A program made the translations under genes and the position numbers. The notes under the pieces were generated by a model that saw only the letters and a list, made by a program, of their open reading frames with translations, searched no databases and had not been told where the DNA came from. A stretch of DNA of 64,000 bases from Saussurea involucrata (lineage: Eukaryota > Streptophyta > Magnoliopsida > Asterales > Asteraceae). Every line of letters begins with the position of its first letter. Position 1 is the first letter of the stretch. Location of the stretch: the NCBI GenBank assembly GCA_033807775.1, contig CM066312.1:29733696-29797695 (forward strand), written 5' to 3'. Shown piece by piece: positions 32,161-44,464 of the stretch.

Positions 32161-33548
32161 GACGTACCTTTAGAAACAACGGAATCCGCCTCCAAAGTCA
32201 CATTCTTGTGACGACCGTTAGTCCCAAGCATCGATTGATTCGCTTCTGGTCGAGTACCATTCCCATCCTTCATGCTGTTACCTAACACATTAAAACGATT
32301 GGATGTCTTAAGGATCCCTCGAAGAGGCTTGATGGTGACCCGTGGCTGTTCGGGCGCCACCACAGGCATATGCCGGTCCGAAGGAACATCCTTGTTACTG
32401 CTTTTAGGAATTTCAGTCACTGCAGTCTTCTTCAATTCAGCTACCACTGTATCTTGGTTCAGACTACTACAAACACTACCCTCCTGGACCAATGAAGCAG
32501 ACTTCCCCGAAGCAACCTGTGTTTCGCCATCAAGATCATGCACCGCATACATGGGTGGCACGGAATCCACCTGAACCGTGATCGGAGTAGGGGAGGGAGT
32601 CACAACTGATTCCCCCTGGTCATTACCATCACGTACTTGGGCGTTTTTTGGGCGCCATTGCTTCCTTTCGACTCTAGTAAAACCATCCGCATCAACCTTC
32701 GGTCCCTTAGTCATGACTATGTGAGCGACAACCGCTTTGGGACATGTACTAGTTTTATGCCCGAATACAAGGCAATGTGAACATTGCACCGGTTCCCATA
32801 CGTATTCCACACCAACTTTGACTCTAGCATCGCTTCCCCCATCCTAGCTCGGAATTTCGACCTCTAGTTCTCTTTTCAATTCACCCACGACCCAAATTTC
32901 AACCAGCACCTTCGCAAAACCCGGTCTCCCCCAAGCTTTCTCACACATAGCCGAAGTACAAGAATCCATTTGTTTGGGCACACCAAGTGCGCTCGCAATA
33001 CAACTGATTCCCTCTCTATTAAATGCCACCAACGGAACATTATGGAGCTTTACCCATAAAGGGCATGTAGAGTGTACCGGTTTAGTGAGGCCTTTCGTCG
33101 GATCCCAAGGAAAAACGAACAAAGGAACGCCCCGAATCATAAGAGGTCCAGCTTCCACAACCTGAGCACAACCCCCCTCATCGTTGAACTTAAAAAAATA
33201 TATGCCATTCGCATTCATCATAGCATCACAAAACCCATACTTTCCCCATGCCATTTTAGCATAACATTGTACAACCGGAAAGTGAAGCCTTGGTCCCAGA
33301 AAATACCCAAACAGCGTTGTGTGATACGATTTTACTGCTTCTCTCGCAAGTTCAATGGGTATTTTGATGTTTGATTTACCTTTGTCTTCAAGAGGGTAGA
33401 ATTGCAAGGAAGATGGCTCCTGTTTCCCCACAACAGCAGCAAATTGAAGCTTGCTCTTCTCTCCTTCCACAAACTTTAGCCGTGCATCCGCCACATCGCC
33501 CCGTTTGATCGATAATTTGTTCCATACAGGTTCACGGACGCCTTCCAA
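32154..33548 (-). pseudogene. LINE ORF1: nucleic-acid-binding protein
   Basis: From ATG 33548 the sense strand encodes a DUF4283-like domain (KIPIELAREAVKSYHTTLFG, WGKYGFCDAMMNANGIYFFKF). A TAG follows at 32844-32846 in the middle of the frame, then a CCHC zinc knuckle CSHCLVFGHKTSTC (about 32740-32780) and a Pro/Ser-rich tail ending at TAA 32154-32156. The expected protein binds the LINE RNA in a ribonucleoprotein; this is family knowledge. An upstream frame reads GPNQLEGVREP, so the native start may lie further 5'. The ORF2 ATG overlaps the ORF1 stop (sense ATGTTAA), a layout that favours termination-reinitiation. Confidence 0.8.
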
Positions 33549-33843
33549 CTGATTAGGACCCTTCGGTACATCGCGGAGACAGGCCCCGGCGCTGAACTAT
33601 TCTCTTTCAAACCTGTACCGTCCATATCACCAGTTCCGTTTTCAGGATTGAAACCCCACCATAACGTAAGTTAGGGTTAGACATCCCTCGCCTCATAGCA
33701 GCCGACGCCGCTGCAACCTGATCATAGTCCCACACCTCAGAATCTGAGTCGAGCCCTGTTGCCCCCATACTTCTATCGTCCACCCTGATCGTCCACCATT
33801 GATTTAACCACCATACTTCTATCGGATATGAATTTATGTGCAA

Positions 33844-34988
33844 TATCCTAATTTTTCATTTTATGAACTTTTATGTGATTTTGTGAAATTATAGTATCAG
33901 AAACTAGAAACCTCTTTTAAATTATTCTTCGATTTAATGAAGTTGGATTTAATGATTTGGACTTCGTTTTCCGAACACCAGACTTGGGGGCACCTTTGTC
34001 TGGGATGCTACCATAGTGGCTACAAAGACTATACATATACCCACTTTTGTGGATATATTGAATCATATTGAATCTCGTGGATGAAATGACCACATCAATA
34101 GGTCATTCCCGTATCAAAGAAGATATTCGTACATGAGCTGATCCCCTTCCTATCTTTATAGTCTCTTGTAAATCCAACATGAATTCTTTGAGTTATCGGT
34201 AACGGAATTCGATATCCTATGCTAACACAAGTCACAAGGATCCTAAATTTGCCTACGAACCTCCCAAAGTGATAATAATATCCTTAGGATACTTTATACA
34301 CAATAAACATAAATTTCTATGCCATTTAAAACAATAGATTTTATTTCAAAGAAGAACACAATTTGAATATTTAACAGTGAGTTATCAGCTTTTTGATATC
34401 TCATGCTTCTAACGTTTTCTCCTATTTAGAAGCTAATCCAGATATTGACATCTAAATGAAAGTTGTTCAGTGATCTCTTAAGGATCTATTCGTTCTAGAA
34501 TTACCTCATTTGGACAATCGATCAATGTTATATGAATTTTACAAAAACAACATGCTGATCCCGAGTACAGTGTGACCAGTCCCAAAAACTCACTGTTTTA
34601 GGTCTTTTAAAGTCAGAATTTGATCATGGTGTAAACTACAAATCTGTTCTAGACACTCTAATATTTACAAAACACTAATACATGAACATTTTGAACGAAA
34701 TTATCCAATACTTAAACACATGCAAAATATAATTTCAAGATTAAAGACCCAAATCAAAATATGTGTTCAATTTTTGTAAGATATTAGTAAAACTAAGTGA
34801 ATCCATCCCCTTCTAACCACCTAATTCACTAAAACAAAGTAAATACACATACTTAATATGTGTTCTATCATAAAAAAATGAAAATTGAAGAAACTTTTTT
34901 AATCGTCAATATTACATCTAATCTTTTTCAATTCTATATTACATCTAATCTTTTTCAATTCTTCAAGAAACTTGTTGATTTCTCCTAT
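33844..34988. other. Unassigned AT-rich sequence, probably LTR remnants
   Basis: No coding frame. The right part probably belongs to the G2 LTR (its 3' half in sense). The left part may be the start of the LTR whose end is at 37894. Boundaries cannot be set. Confidence 0.35.
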
Positions 34989-35311
34989 TGGCTCTCTAGT
35001 TCTCTCTTCCTCTCTCTCTACGCGACGAGAATGAGATAAAGAATAACCTATTTGATCTCTTATTATTAGATACAAACAAGTTTGAGGCATTTATTTAATT
35101 TGGATCCTCAAACTTCTAAAGAATTTCAAAATCTATCCTAAACATAGATTTTCCTACATTTCTAGTTTAATATTAAGTTTCAATTGACTAGGTTTCGCCC
35201 ATGGTCATTCTTAATCTATAGTCTACGGAAAAACTAAAAGATGCAAAGGGTACAACTTAATAATGCACACATTTATATGTAATTTTAATGACGGATTATT
35301 GGGGTATTATA
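34989..35311 (-). repeat. G2 3' LTR, recognisable part
   Basis: Aligns with 36839-37170 over its whole length and ends at GGGGTATTATA, a decayed GGGGTATTACA. It probably extends left of 34989. Confidence 0.7.
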
Positions 35312-35332
35312 ATTTCCCCCACTTTAAAAAGA
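35312..35332 (-). other. Polypurine tract of G2
   Basis: Sense TCTTTTTAAAGTGGGGGAAAT next to the LTR. Confidence 0.7.
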
Positions 35333-35372
35333 TTTCGTCCCTGAAATCAAGTTACGAATTAAAGGACTTACT

Positions 35373-36833
35373 TTATGTGAAGAACTCGGGATATTCGCGT
35401 CGCATATATTCTTTTGTCTCCTATGTCGCTTCACGCTCCGTATGATTCTTCCACAACACTTTCACATACGGAATTATCTTCCTCCGCGTTCCTCTCTCTT
35501 CTCGGTCTATAATCTCTTCCGGTTCTTCTCGACAGGAGAGATATTTTTTAATTTTATTGAGATAATAGTCTATCACATTTAGGGGATGATAGTGATATAC
35601 GCGTAGTGCAGATACGTGAAAAACATCGTACACATGGGATAACTGAGGGGGTAGCGCTAACCGATATGCGACTTGAACGATCCTTTCCAAGACTTCGAAT
35701 GGACCGATATACCGAGGAATCAGTTTGCCTTTAATTCCGAATCGACGAGTACCACGAGTTGGTGAAACTTTGAGGAAAGCGTGGTCACCCGGTCGAAGTT
35801 CGAGATGTCGACGATGTTTATCAGCATAACGTTTCTGACGAGATTGTGCATCCTTCATTTTCTGTTGGGCTACCTCGATCTTTTCAGTCGTAACCTGTAT
35901 AAGCTCAGGACCTTCAATTACTTTTTCTCCGACTTTGTTCCAACAAGTTGGCGATTGGCATTTTCGACCGTACAATAGTTCATAGGGAGCCATGACAATA
36001 CTTGATTGCCAACTGTTGTTATAAGAGAATTCAATAAGAAAGAGATAATCATCCCAACACCCATTCCACTCCAAAGCACATGCTCGGAGCATGTCTTCTA
36101 ATGTTTGTATGGTGCGTTCAGACTCACCGTCTGCCTGGGGATGAAAAGCGGTACTGAAATTTAATCGAGTACCCCAGGCTTTGTGCAGACCTTCCCAGAA
36201 TCGAGAAGTGAAACGCGGGTCTCTATCAGAAGTTATAGAAACCAGTGTGCCATGAAGTCGAAGAATGTCACGCTTGAAGAGTTCGATCAGCTTCGATATA
36301 GGCCAAGTCTGCCGAATAGGAAAAAAATGGGCTGATTTCGTCAAATGGTCGACAATCACCCAAATAGAGTCATGCTTAGAAGATGTTCTGAGCAACCCAA
36401 CTACGAAGTCCATCATGATTTTCTCCCATTTCCATACTGGAATTTCAAGAGGTTGAAGGAGATCACTAGAGTGTTGATGCTCGATTTTGACTCGTTGACA
36501 AGTTAAACAACGAGACACATGTTCTGCAACATCTCGCTTCATACCGTTCCACCAAAAAGTTCGTTTCAGATCTCTAAACATTTTGGTAGTACCTAGATGA
36601 ATAGAGAAAGGGGAGTCATGAGCTTCTTTCAAGACAACTTATTTCAACTCAGTATCATTTGGGACACAAAGTCGATCCCGAAACCATAGAGTGCCATCGT
36701 TGTCTACTCGAAATTCTGAATTTGTTCCATTTTGAATCTGATCATGAATGGTCCAAATTTCACCGTCATTCTGTTGGGCGGCTTTTATCTGTGATATAAG
36801 AGTCGACTCTACTATCAAACTAGATAGAAACAT
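35373..36833 (-). pseudogene. G2 integrase and chromodomain end
   Basis: Sense reading from 36833: a pre-integrase part, stop TAA at 36639-36641, then VVLKEAHDSPFSIHLGTTKM and FWWNGMKRDVAEHVSRCLTC (HHCC zinc finger). The catalytic core follows (VDHLTKSAHFFPI, TSDRDPRFTSRFW, ADGESERTIQTLEDML), then SPTRGTRRFGIKGKLIPRYIGPF and a chromodomain-like end, EEIIDREERGTRRKIIPYVKV. A TAG at 35421-35423 replaces the Trp expected after EREAT. The frame then goes on to REYPEFFT and a normal TAA at 35373. No RT remains. Similar domain order to G1 but clearly a different family. Confidence 0.85.
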
Positions 36834-36838
36834 TGATC

Positions 36839-37170
36839 ATTGGCTCTCTAATTCTCTCTTCCTCTCTCTCTACACGATGAGGATGAGATAAAAGAATAAC
36901 CTATTTGATCTCTTATTATCAGATACAAACAAGTTTGAGGCATTTATTTAATTTGGACCCTCAAACCTCTAAAGAATTTCAAAATCTATCCTAGACATAG
37001 ATTTTCCTACATTTCTAGTTTAATATTAAGTTTCAATTGACTAGGTTTGGCCCCTTAACATGGTCATTCTTAATCTATAGTCTAAAGAAAAACTAAAAGA
37101 TGCATAAGGTACAACTTAATCATGCACACATTTATATATAATTCAAATGATGGATTTTTGGGTTATTATA
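36839..37170 (-). repeat. G2 5' LTR, partial
   Basis: 332 bp homologous to 34989-35311. Joined at 36834-36839 straight to pol sequence. Contains a TCTC-rich tract shared with the other copy. Confidence 0.75.
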
Positions 37171-37894
37171 ATAAGTGACCTAACTTTGTGTGCCCATCAC
37201 ATTCGATGGAACCGGGTCTCCCACGTCATCGAAAGGTGTTGTTTTAGGTATTTACTTTTATCCATGTTTTTGGTGACGTAATTATATATTTGAATGGATT
37301 GTTTTCCATGGTTTATGGGCGATGTATTATGCCTCATCCTTGTTTGGATGTTTTGAATAGTGAAATTTTATTCACGTTTATATTTGAGAAATGCTTCATA
37401 TTGGAGCTTTTGACACGAGATTTGTTTGCATTGGAAAAATGGGTTGTTTGCGGATTTAAATATAACCCCTTTTTGGAAAAATCATGATTTTGGGTTGTAC
37501 TCCTTTTGTTTAACGAACTATTTTAATCATGATGAAAACTCTTGAACTCATTCGGCGTTAGCCTAACCTTTTTATTTGTCAGCATCTGCAACAGGTTCTG
37601 ATGGGGATATAGTTTTAGTGACACTGAGAAGAACGCAAAGCTAGTTGTGTGTTCAAGAAGTAAGTGACTTGGTGAAGTCTTCCGCAGTTTGGGAATAGCA
37701 ACTTTATTTTGGGTTGAGTGACACCCGATCTTTTGTAGTCTTGCCATAGAACTTAGGATATTATATTGTTGAAGTTGTCATGTTTCTAATATTGAGGCAT
37801 TCGCAAGGATTGTTTGTGGAAGGAATTTTATCCTTATTTGATTATGTTATCGACGTATTTTTTAGTTGCTCTTTCCAATTTTGAGGGTGTTACA
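37171..37894 (+). repeat. LTR end of element G3
   Basis: The stretch ends GAGGGTGTTACA, followed by a primer site, so it is the 3' part of a plus-strand 5' LTR. Its start is hidden beyond G2. Confidence 0.55.
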
Positions 37895-37897
37895 AGT

Positions 37898-37909
37898 TGG
37901 TATCAGAGC
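37898..37909 (+). other. Primer-binding site (tRNA-iMet) of G3
   Basis: TGGTATCAGAGC three bases after the LTR terminus. Confidence 0.8.
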
Positions 37910-38943
37910 TTAAGTTTGAGAGAATTAAGTGTTAATTTTGGATACATAGACTCAAACTAGCGTTCTTTTAAGTGAATGAGAGTGAAATTGCACCAATAGG
38001 CACTTTAAGATAAGATATTTGAGGTTGATGGAGTCACTAGAAACGAGAAATCACATCTAGAGTAGCAAGGATGATCATGTACGGTACGTTCATAATTGCG
38101 TCTGTCCAGTGTTATGGTGAATCTACAAGTTACATGTATATAGTTGGACTACTTTGATGTTATGATCATTGGGGTAGTGAAGGATTTTAAGCGAGAAGTC
38201 GTTAGAAGCGGTTAATGGGTTTAGCCTTTGTCACTTGGAGTGACGGTAAGTAGGGATGTAAACGAACCGAACGAACACGAACGGAGGCTTGTTCATGTTC
38301 GTTCGTTTAACTTAACCGAACAAACAAACGAACACGAACGGTAAACGAACGATTTTTTTTGTCTTCATGTTCGTTCGTTAAGAATTTTTGTTTGTTCGTG
38401 TTCGTTTATGTTCGTTCGTTAAGAGTTAAACGAACGTAAACGAACAAACTTAAATGAACATAAACGAACAAACTTAAATGAACAAACACAGATTAATAAA
38501 AATAATTATCGTGTTCGTTTGTTTAAAAATTAAATGAGTTCGTGTTCGTTTATGTTCGTTCGTTAAGCCACTAAACAAACAAAACACGAACTAAAGGTTC
38601 AGACACCTTCACATGTACTCCAGCAAAAAATATTTACACAAGCTCAAACCAACAGGCTCAAGATAGAGGGCTCAAGCCAAACGGCTCAAGCCGCTGGGTG
38701 CAATAGAGTACGCTAGGCACAAGGACCTGGAATGGCAAAGAAATAGAAGGGAAGAGACACCTATTTATAGTGGATGCAAAAGCTTTTGGAAGGTTTATCC
38801 CACCGATGTGGGATGAAACCTTAAGCAAAAATTGAGAGTTTCAGTTTATTGATCCCACATCAGAACTTCAATGAAAATACAAGGAGAGCAATTAATATAT
38901 AAATAATTGTTTCCACACACTCACACACATCATCATTAATTCC

Positions 38944-38981
<38 letters not shown>

Positions 38982-39927
38982 GATTATTGATTTTTTAATT
39001 ATATTGTTACTTTTATGTTAGTATTTAGTTTTTCATTATTATTATAACTAAACAAACATAAACGAACAAATATAAACGAACGTAAACGAACAAATATAAA
39101 CGAACATTAACGAACGTAAACGAACGAACATTCACGAACATAAATGAACGAACGAGACCTTTGTTCAGGTTCGTTCGTTTAACTAAACGAACAAAAAAAC
39201 TTGGTTGTGTTCGTTCATTTATTAAATAAACGAACATAAACGAACTTCCCGCCGAACGGTTCACGAACGGTTCGCTGAACGTTCGGTTCGTTTACAGCCC
39301 TAACGGTAAGCATGATGATATCATTAAGTGGACCATTTCGGGTCGAGATTGTTGGTTGGATTAGAACCGTAGGTTTACGGAATTGACCTTATGCTAGGAG
39401 AAATTGTAAGGTGAACCGATGAAATCCTCGATTGTTGTCTTAAGGCGTTGGAGCATACGGATGACAATAGTGTGACCGAAGGGATTGAAGGAGTGTGGTT
39501 TGAGACGTTGAGTGCCGACTAAATTCATGCACGAAATTTATGTTTTTAAAAATAAATGACATCAATTGTTTCTTGTGTTTCAAATCGTCATGTGGGTTGT
39601 ATTATGAAACCTTGGACAAATGTTTAGCATACACAAGGTTTAAACCATGATTTTTAGCATGCATGAAATCATTTTATTCCAAGTAATTGCAAGCTTTGTC
39701 GAGACTCGCTTTATTCTTTCTTGTTGTCCAATTATACTTTCGGATATTGTGATATTCATATTTTATTGTCGTTTATGGTTTTGGACAAGTAACCGCGACT
39801 TACGACTTTAACATTGGATCTCCTCCACATATGTTAAGGTTTGGACGAAGAGCTACTTTCTCTCGTTTTGGTGTTGAACTTTATTGAAAATTATTTAATG
39901 CGAGTGTTGTTGAAAAGTGTTATTTTA
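37910..39927 (+). other. G3 leader or internal region, left of the Helitron
   Basis: Non-coding sequence following the primer site, interrupted by the hAT element (38251-39302). No gag motif can be read in any frame, so G3 may be a large non-coding derivative or badly decayed. Confidence 0.45.
38251..39302. mobile_element. Non-autonomous hAT element
   Basis: 1052 bp with terminal inverted repeats TAGGGATGTAAACGAACC (left) and its complement at the right end reading TAGGGCTGTAAACGAACC, matching over 23 bp with one mismatch. The 8-bp duplication ACGGTAAG flanks it perfectly (38243-38250 and 39303-39310). Eight-base duplications and TAGGG ends identify hAT. Subterminal regions are packed with GTTCGTT/AACGAAC words in both orientations, typical of transposase-binding repeats. 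No transposase frame. A TTA microsatellite lies at about 38944-38983. Confidence 0.95.
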
Positions 39928-40289
39928 TCTATACTAATTTATAAAGCATTTAACCCCCAAACTCTTAAAAACAACAATTTAAGCATTATGTACCACCATT
40001 TAAAGCACATTTACTTAATTTTAAGAGTGGGAAACCAAAGCTACTTTCACGGGGTTTCTTTCCCAGAACTGCCTCCTTAACCCTCCTATCAAATTATCTG
40101 TTACCGGTTCAAAAAAGTTCTCTTCCCAAGACACGCAGGCCTCGGTAATCTTCGAAGACACGCACACCTCTTCCTTCTCCAAGACAGGATGAGTATTCAA
40201 ACTCCCAATAACTTCAGGGACGATTCAAACTCCAGTATGATATATATTTCTCTTCATCCATCTCTGCAAGTATGCTTCCTTCTATTTTG

Positions 40290-41010
40290 ATTTGCTTACT
40301 GATTTCTCTAGGGTTTGTTTTTGTTTCTGGACAGGGCTTTTGATTTCCATGACACTGATTCCCTTTAATATCTTTTTGTTTTCCATCTTGATTGTTGATT
40401 TCTCCCGCGTTCTACTCTCGCTACACGACAAAGAGACAAATCGGGTACAATATTTATAGTTTCTTTGATTTTTCCCTGATTGATTTTTGTTTGCTTCTCT
40501 CAAACGAACTCTAAGACACTAATCAGTTTTCTTTGATTTTGATGTTGTGTATAGGTACCAATCGATTTTGATTTTTGTTTACTCCTCGCAATCGATTTTA
40601 ATTTTTGTTTGCTATTCTCAATCTATTTTTGATTTTTGTTTGCTGGTATACTATATTACTATTCATACACTGCTGAAGACCCTTACGATCCTCAGGTTTA
40701 TTTCAGGTTGATTGTTTACTCTGTTTGATTCAATCAACGAAGACACTAATCATGTATACCTCAGGTTGGTCTTCCTTTCCATGTTAAAATTACATGAAAA
40801 GTCGTCTACTTGATTGTTTACTCTGTTAGATTCAATCGATGAAGACACAAATCTGTTTTCTTTAGTTTTGATGTTGTGTATAGATATCAATCGACTTTGA
40901 TTTCTGTTTGCTCTTCTCAGTCGATTTTGTTTTCTGTTTGCTCCTCTCAATCGATTTTTCTTAAACGATTTTGAGTTTTGTTTGCTCCTCTTAATCGATT
41001 ATATTGGGTC
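40290..41010 (+). repeat. Imperfect direct repeats within the Helitron
   Basis: About eight copies of a TCAATCGATTTTGATTTTTG-like unit, and a longer duplicated block (about 40524 and 40848, spacing about 324 bp) containing TTTTGATGTTGTGTATAG. Confidence 0.6.
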
Positions 41011-42068
41011 TAAGAAGTTCAGTAAAGATCATTTTTTCGTCAAGGTTTTAGCAATATCTTATAGGCTGCTGTTTTGTTTCAGTTCTTGTGATCGAACCTA
41101 TAACTTTTTTGGATGACTTAGGCTCTAAAATATATTTTGCTCCAAAGTGAATTTTATTTTTATTACAGGTATCAAATAATCAACAAGAATTGTATTTATT
41201 AGTTTTTTGGGTAAGAGTTTCAACATGTTTGGATGGAACTTTTTATGAACTTTTTACCCAAAGTTAATTTTTCAGCCGGAAGCCTGGAAGGCTTTAGCCT
41301 CTCCTAAATACTCAGAACAAATCAGTTTTAACTTTATATTTTGTGTATCAGGATTGAAACACGAAGCTTGAGGGCCGAGATTGTTATACCTGAGAGTTTG
41401 TTAGGGTGGGTATGGGTTGTGTTTATTTTTGCTCTACCATGTTCTTTCTTGCCAAAGTATATATGTGATAGTTTTTATAGTTTTTATATTTTTCTTTCTT
41501 ACTGTAGTTTTTGTCAAAAATATGTTCAAATGTTGTATTTTTTTAAATACATGTTATTTTTATTTAAGATTTCCCTCAACATGTACTTTATTATAATTTG
41601 TCTCCCACCATATTCTCTCTATTTTCCATATTCTAACAATCTGAATTATGGTTTTGTTGCAATGTAACCACTATACTTGCTAAACTGCAAAAACAAAGAA
41701 CACTATACTATGGAAGAGTGACTGATTTTAAAGAAAGTCTATTGTTTATGTTGCAATAAATCTAGAAATGCCATCTCTAACTTTTCCATATTTTAAATTT
41801 TTTTCTTATTTTTAGCTTATACAATGGTTACTTTTCTTCATGATGGTTACATAACTCATTCATTCCTTGTTTTAATGGGCTTGGTGATCGTGATCTTAGA
41901 GCTTTATAAGTTGGGAAAATTTGGAGTTGTTGCATGTTGGCATACTCCCACGGTTCTTCCTTGATGTACAGACGTATGCCATCCAGTGACGGTGCAAGTC
42001 TAGATGATTTAGAAGACGAGTCAGGTACCCCTGTTATTAGTTATTATATTTGTTCAACTTATATATAC

Positions 42069-43676
42069 TGTAACGACCCGGTATCCCATAACATACATAA
42101 TATATAACAATTAACATTTCATACATAACGTCGTTACTTTCATAACAAAATACATTATAATTCACATTCGGTCTCAAAGTCTCAAACTATACAATACAGA
42201 AATGTAAACATATCCTAATCTTCATCAGCTAGCAATCGCCTCCTATGCTTTATTCTTCCCTTTGTTAACCAAAGATCCTTGACCTGGAAAACATATTTTT
42301 GAAAACAAAATGAGGGTTAGACCAAACGGGTCTAGTGAGTTAATCCCGGTCTTTTCCAAAATCAATATAAAACCCTTTTCACATAATACTTTGTATCAAA
42401 ATAGTTTACATAAAACCTTTCGTATAAGCACGCATATACCACACGTATATAAATACCACATTAGAACTCGTGCACCGTGTATCTCTCCTCATCTCATCTT
42501 CTTTCCCCTGGCCACATTAGTCGGTAGCAAGCCAACTAATCATCGTCACCGTACAATACAGTCGACTCCACTGTAATTACATACAGCCCCGCTGCAATTA
42601 CCTACAGCTCCACTGCCATTTCATGCAGCCCCGCTGTATTTCCATACAGTCCCGCCGAACAATAATTCGGCTCACCTATACTCGTTTCGTGCAATATCAA
42701 CACAACATATATCTCAATATATTATCAGTCACGTACACCATACATATAAGCACATTAATCACTAATTATCACATTCCCAAACCATACGTATGTATTCCAG
42801 TTGAAAATACTTTTTAAAGTAAAACTCACCTTGAATGCTTAAAATGCGCTTCCAAGCCTTTCTCCGAGCTATCCGATCCTTTATCCAAATACCTCAGAAT
42901 CTGAAACCATTTACATACAAATATCTCCTTACCAACTTATGTATAAGACTTACTAGCAGGTTATGGACTCTAGATACATCTACATAACTTTTATCCTCAA
43001 AATTACCCAAACAGCCAAGTTATCCGGACAACCCAAACAACCCGGACAACACCACCTTTTCCGGATAACATGACTTTTCCGGACAACCTCAGTAATCCGG
43101 ACAGCAAGACTAATCCGGACAACACAAGGAATCCGGATGCCATCCGGACTCTAAATCATCCGGAAACCATCAATCAAATCTTCCGGACTCTATCAACAAT
43201 CTACCCGGACACCACCCAAGAATCTACCCGGACACATTCAACATATCCGGACACTACTGTCGGTTTACCTAAAAATCACCCAGATTCGACAGAAAACTTT
43301 ACCAGATGTGATTTCGATTATTCTACTCCGATAGATACTTCCTACTAACCATTATAAACATAATTTGTACTAGAAACATACCTTAATCAACTTCAATAAC
43401 TTCAATTTGGTCCTTTACCCTTCTTTCTATTTTCTTCTTCTTTTTGCTCCCAACACACACACTTACCAATCTGAGTTTTCTGAAATGAAGACATCTAGAT
43501 ATCTAATTCAGATATTATCCACACTAATTACCATTTTAGACCCTAAGCTATTCCATAACAACCAAAGCACCCTTAACTTACTAAATCATCTCAACTTACC
43601 CAAAATAGTAACTTTAAAGTTAAATAAACTTAACGAAATTAGATTTTTAACTAACGGATTTACCCGGGGTATTACA
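42069..43676 (-). repeat. Solo LTR of a Ty3/gypsy element
   Basis: 1608 bp. On the plus strand TGTAACGACCC...GGGGTATTACA, the same terminal design as G1. Flanked by a perfect TATAC duplication (42064-42068 and 43677-43681), with no internal region. It arose by recombination between two LTRs inside the Helitron. A TCCGGA-word array occupies 43015-43270. Confidence 0.93.
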
Positions 43677-44464
43677 TATACGGGTTTCTTTTGCTTGTAT
43701 CTTGAAGCTAATTATGCAGCCAAGAGGTGCAAACATTTTACAAAGATGGGTTGTGATGGTTAATCCATGCTAAATGGGGGCATTTACTGTTAAAATGTTT
43801 AGAATTTATCATTAGGATTCTACTACCATTGATGTACCACCGCCATGAAACCAATGAAACAAATGAATGACTTGGTTGCTGCTATGCTTGTTTTTTTTAC
43901 AAAATGCATAGACGTTAATGTCTTGTTTGTGTTCTGGTGTGCGTCGTTATGTTTTTACCCTATAATAGGATGTTTACTCATCTTAAATTGGGTTTAAGAC
44001 ATTTTAAAGTTGTCTATTAGACATTTTCAAATTGTAATGTTATTATATCATGAGCTTTAATTGATATGTTTTCTTTACAACATGAACATCCGTTTGTTTC
44101 TTGGTAATTTTGTTCAACCTACGTATGAAGGCAGAATTCTTTGAGTTAATCAAATAATCACAATGTATCCCATGGATAGTTGATGATACAAAGCTACATT
44201 GGGCTTAAGAAGTATGGAGAAATATGATACATCATTACGATTTCAGTATAGCGTATAATGATTTCAAGGTCATTTAAAAATATGTTGACACCAGGGAATG
44301 AAAACTATCAACTATACCAATTACATATGTACCAAGCCTGTAGGATTTGAACTTGAGCATTGTCGTTTCACCCCTTTGCCATTTGAGTTCCACGTCCTAG
44401 GGCTTTTCATTTTCCATTTAGAATATAATTTCTCACCCCGTGCATTGCACGGGTAGACTGCTAG

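Larger units (their letters stand above)
28299..33843 (-). mobile_element. L1-type LINE (non-LTR retrotransposon)
   Basis: Minus-strand LINE with ORF1 (33548-32154) and ORF2 (32160-28546). A 3' UTR of about 245 bp ends in a short A7 tail (plus-strand T7 near 28300). ORF1 has a DUF4283-like domain and a CCHC knuckle. ORF2 has an apurinic-type endonuclease, an RT and a C-terminal zinc-binding domain, the usual plant L1 order. The 5' end near 33843 is approximate and I could not find a target-site duplication. Damage is light: one stop in ORF1, one stop and two homopolymer frameshifts in ORF2. Confidence 0.85.
34989..37170 (-). mobile_element. Element G2: deletion derivative of a Ty3/gypsy chromovirus
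   Basis: Minus-strand remnant. The recognisable 3' LTR part (34989-35311) is followed in reverse order by a polypurine tract (35312-35332) and the integrase end of pol (35373-36833), and then directly by part of the 5' LTR (36839-37170). Primer site, gag, protease and RT were removed by one deletion running from inside the 5' LTR into pol. The LTR pieces share about 320 bp with scattered differences and several small indels, so G2 is clearly older than G1. Confidence 0.75.
39928..44464 (+). mobile_element. Non-autonomous Helitron
   Basis: Starts TCTATACTAATTTATAAAGC after host A (39927). It ends with hairpin CCCGTGC-ATT-GCACGGG (44437-44453), seven bases, then CTAG (44461-44464) before host T. 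These are the standard plant Helitron ends (5' TC, 3' hairpin and CTRR, A-T insertion). Length is 4537 bp, about 2.9 kb without the solo LTR and its TATAC duplication. No Rep/helicase frame is visible, so it depends on others. The stretch 41970-42020, ending GAGTCAG|GTACC, looks like an exon with a donor site. With 43677-43763 it could be captured gene sequence, but I cannot name a source. Confidence 0.88.

Noticed and set aside
28255..33880. Target-site duplication of the LINE
   Set aside because: Flanks on the two sides were compared and no convincing direct repeat was found; the 5' boundary is therefore approximate.
33960..34200. Possible host gene exon near 34 kb
   Set aside because: Short open stretches in several frames, no recognisable protein, and it lies between decayed LTR pieces.
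41341..41667. 108-codon hydrophobic open frame in the Helitron
   Set aside because: T-rich sequence gives Phe/Tyr/Leu codons by chance. No family motif and no splice context.
42069..43676. Full gypsy element rather than a solo LTR
   Set aside because: The TATAC duplication directly flanks a single TG...CA unit with no primer site or coding region.
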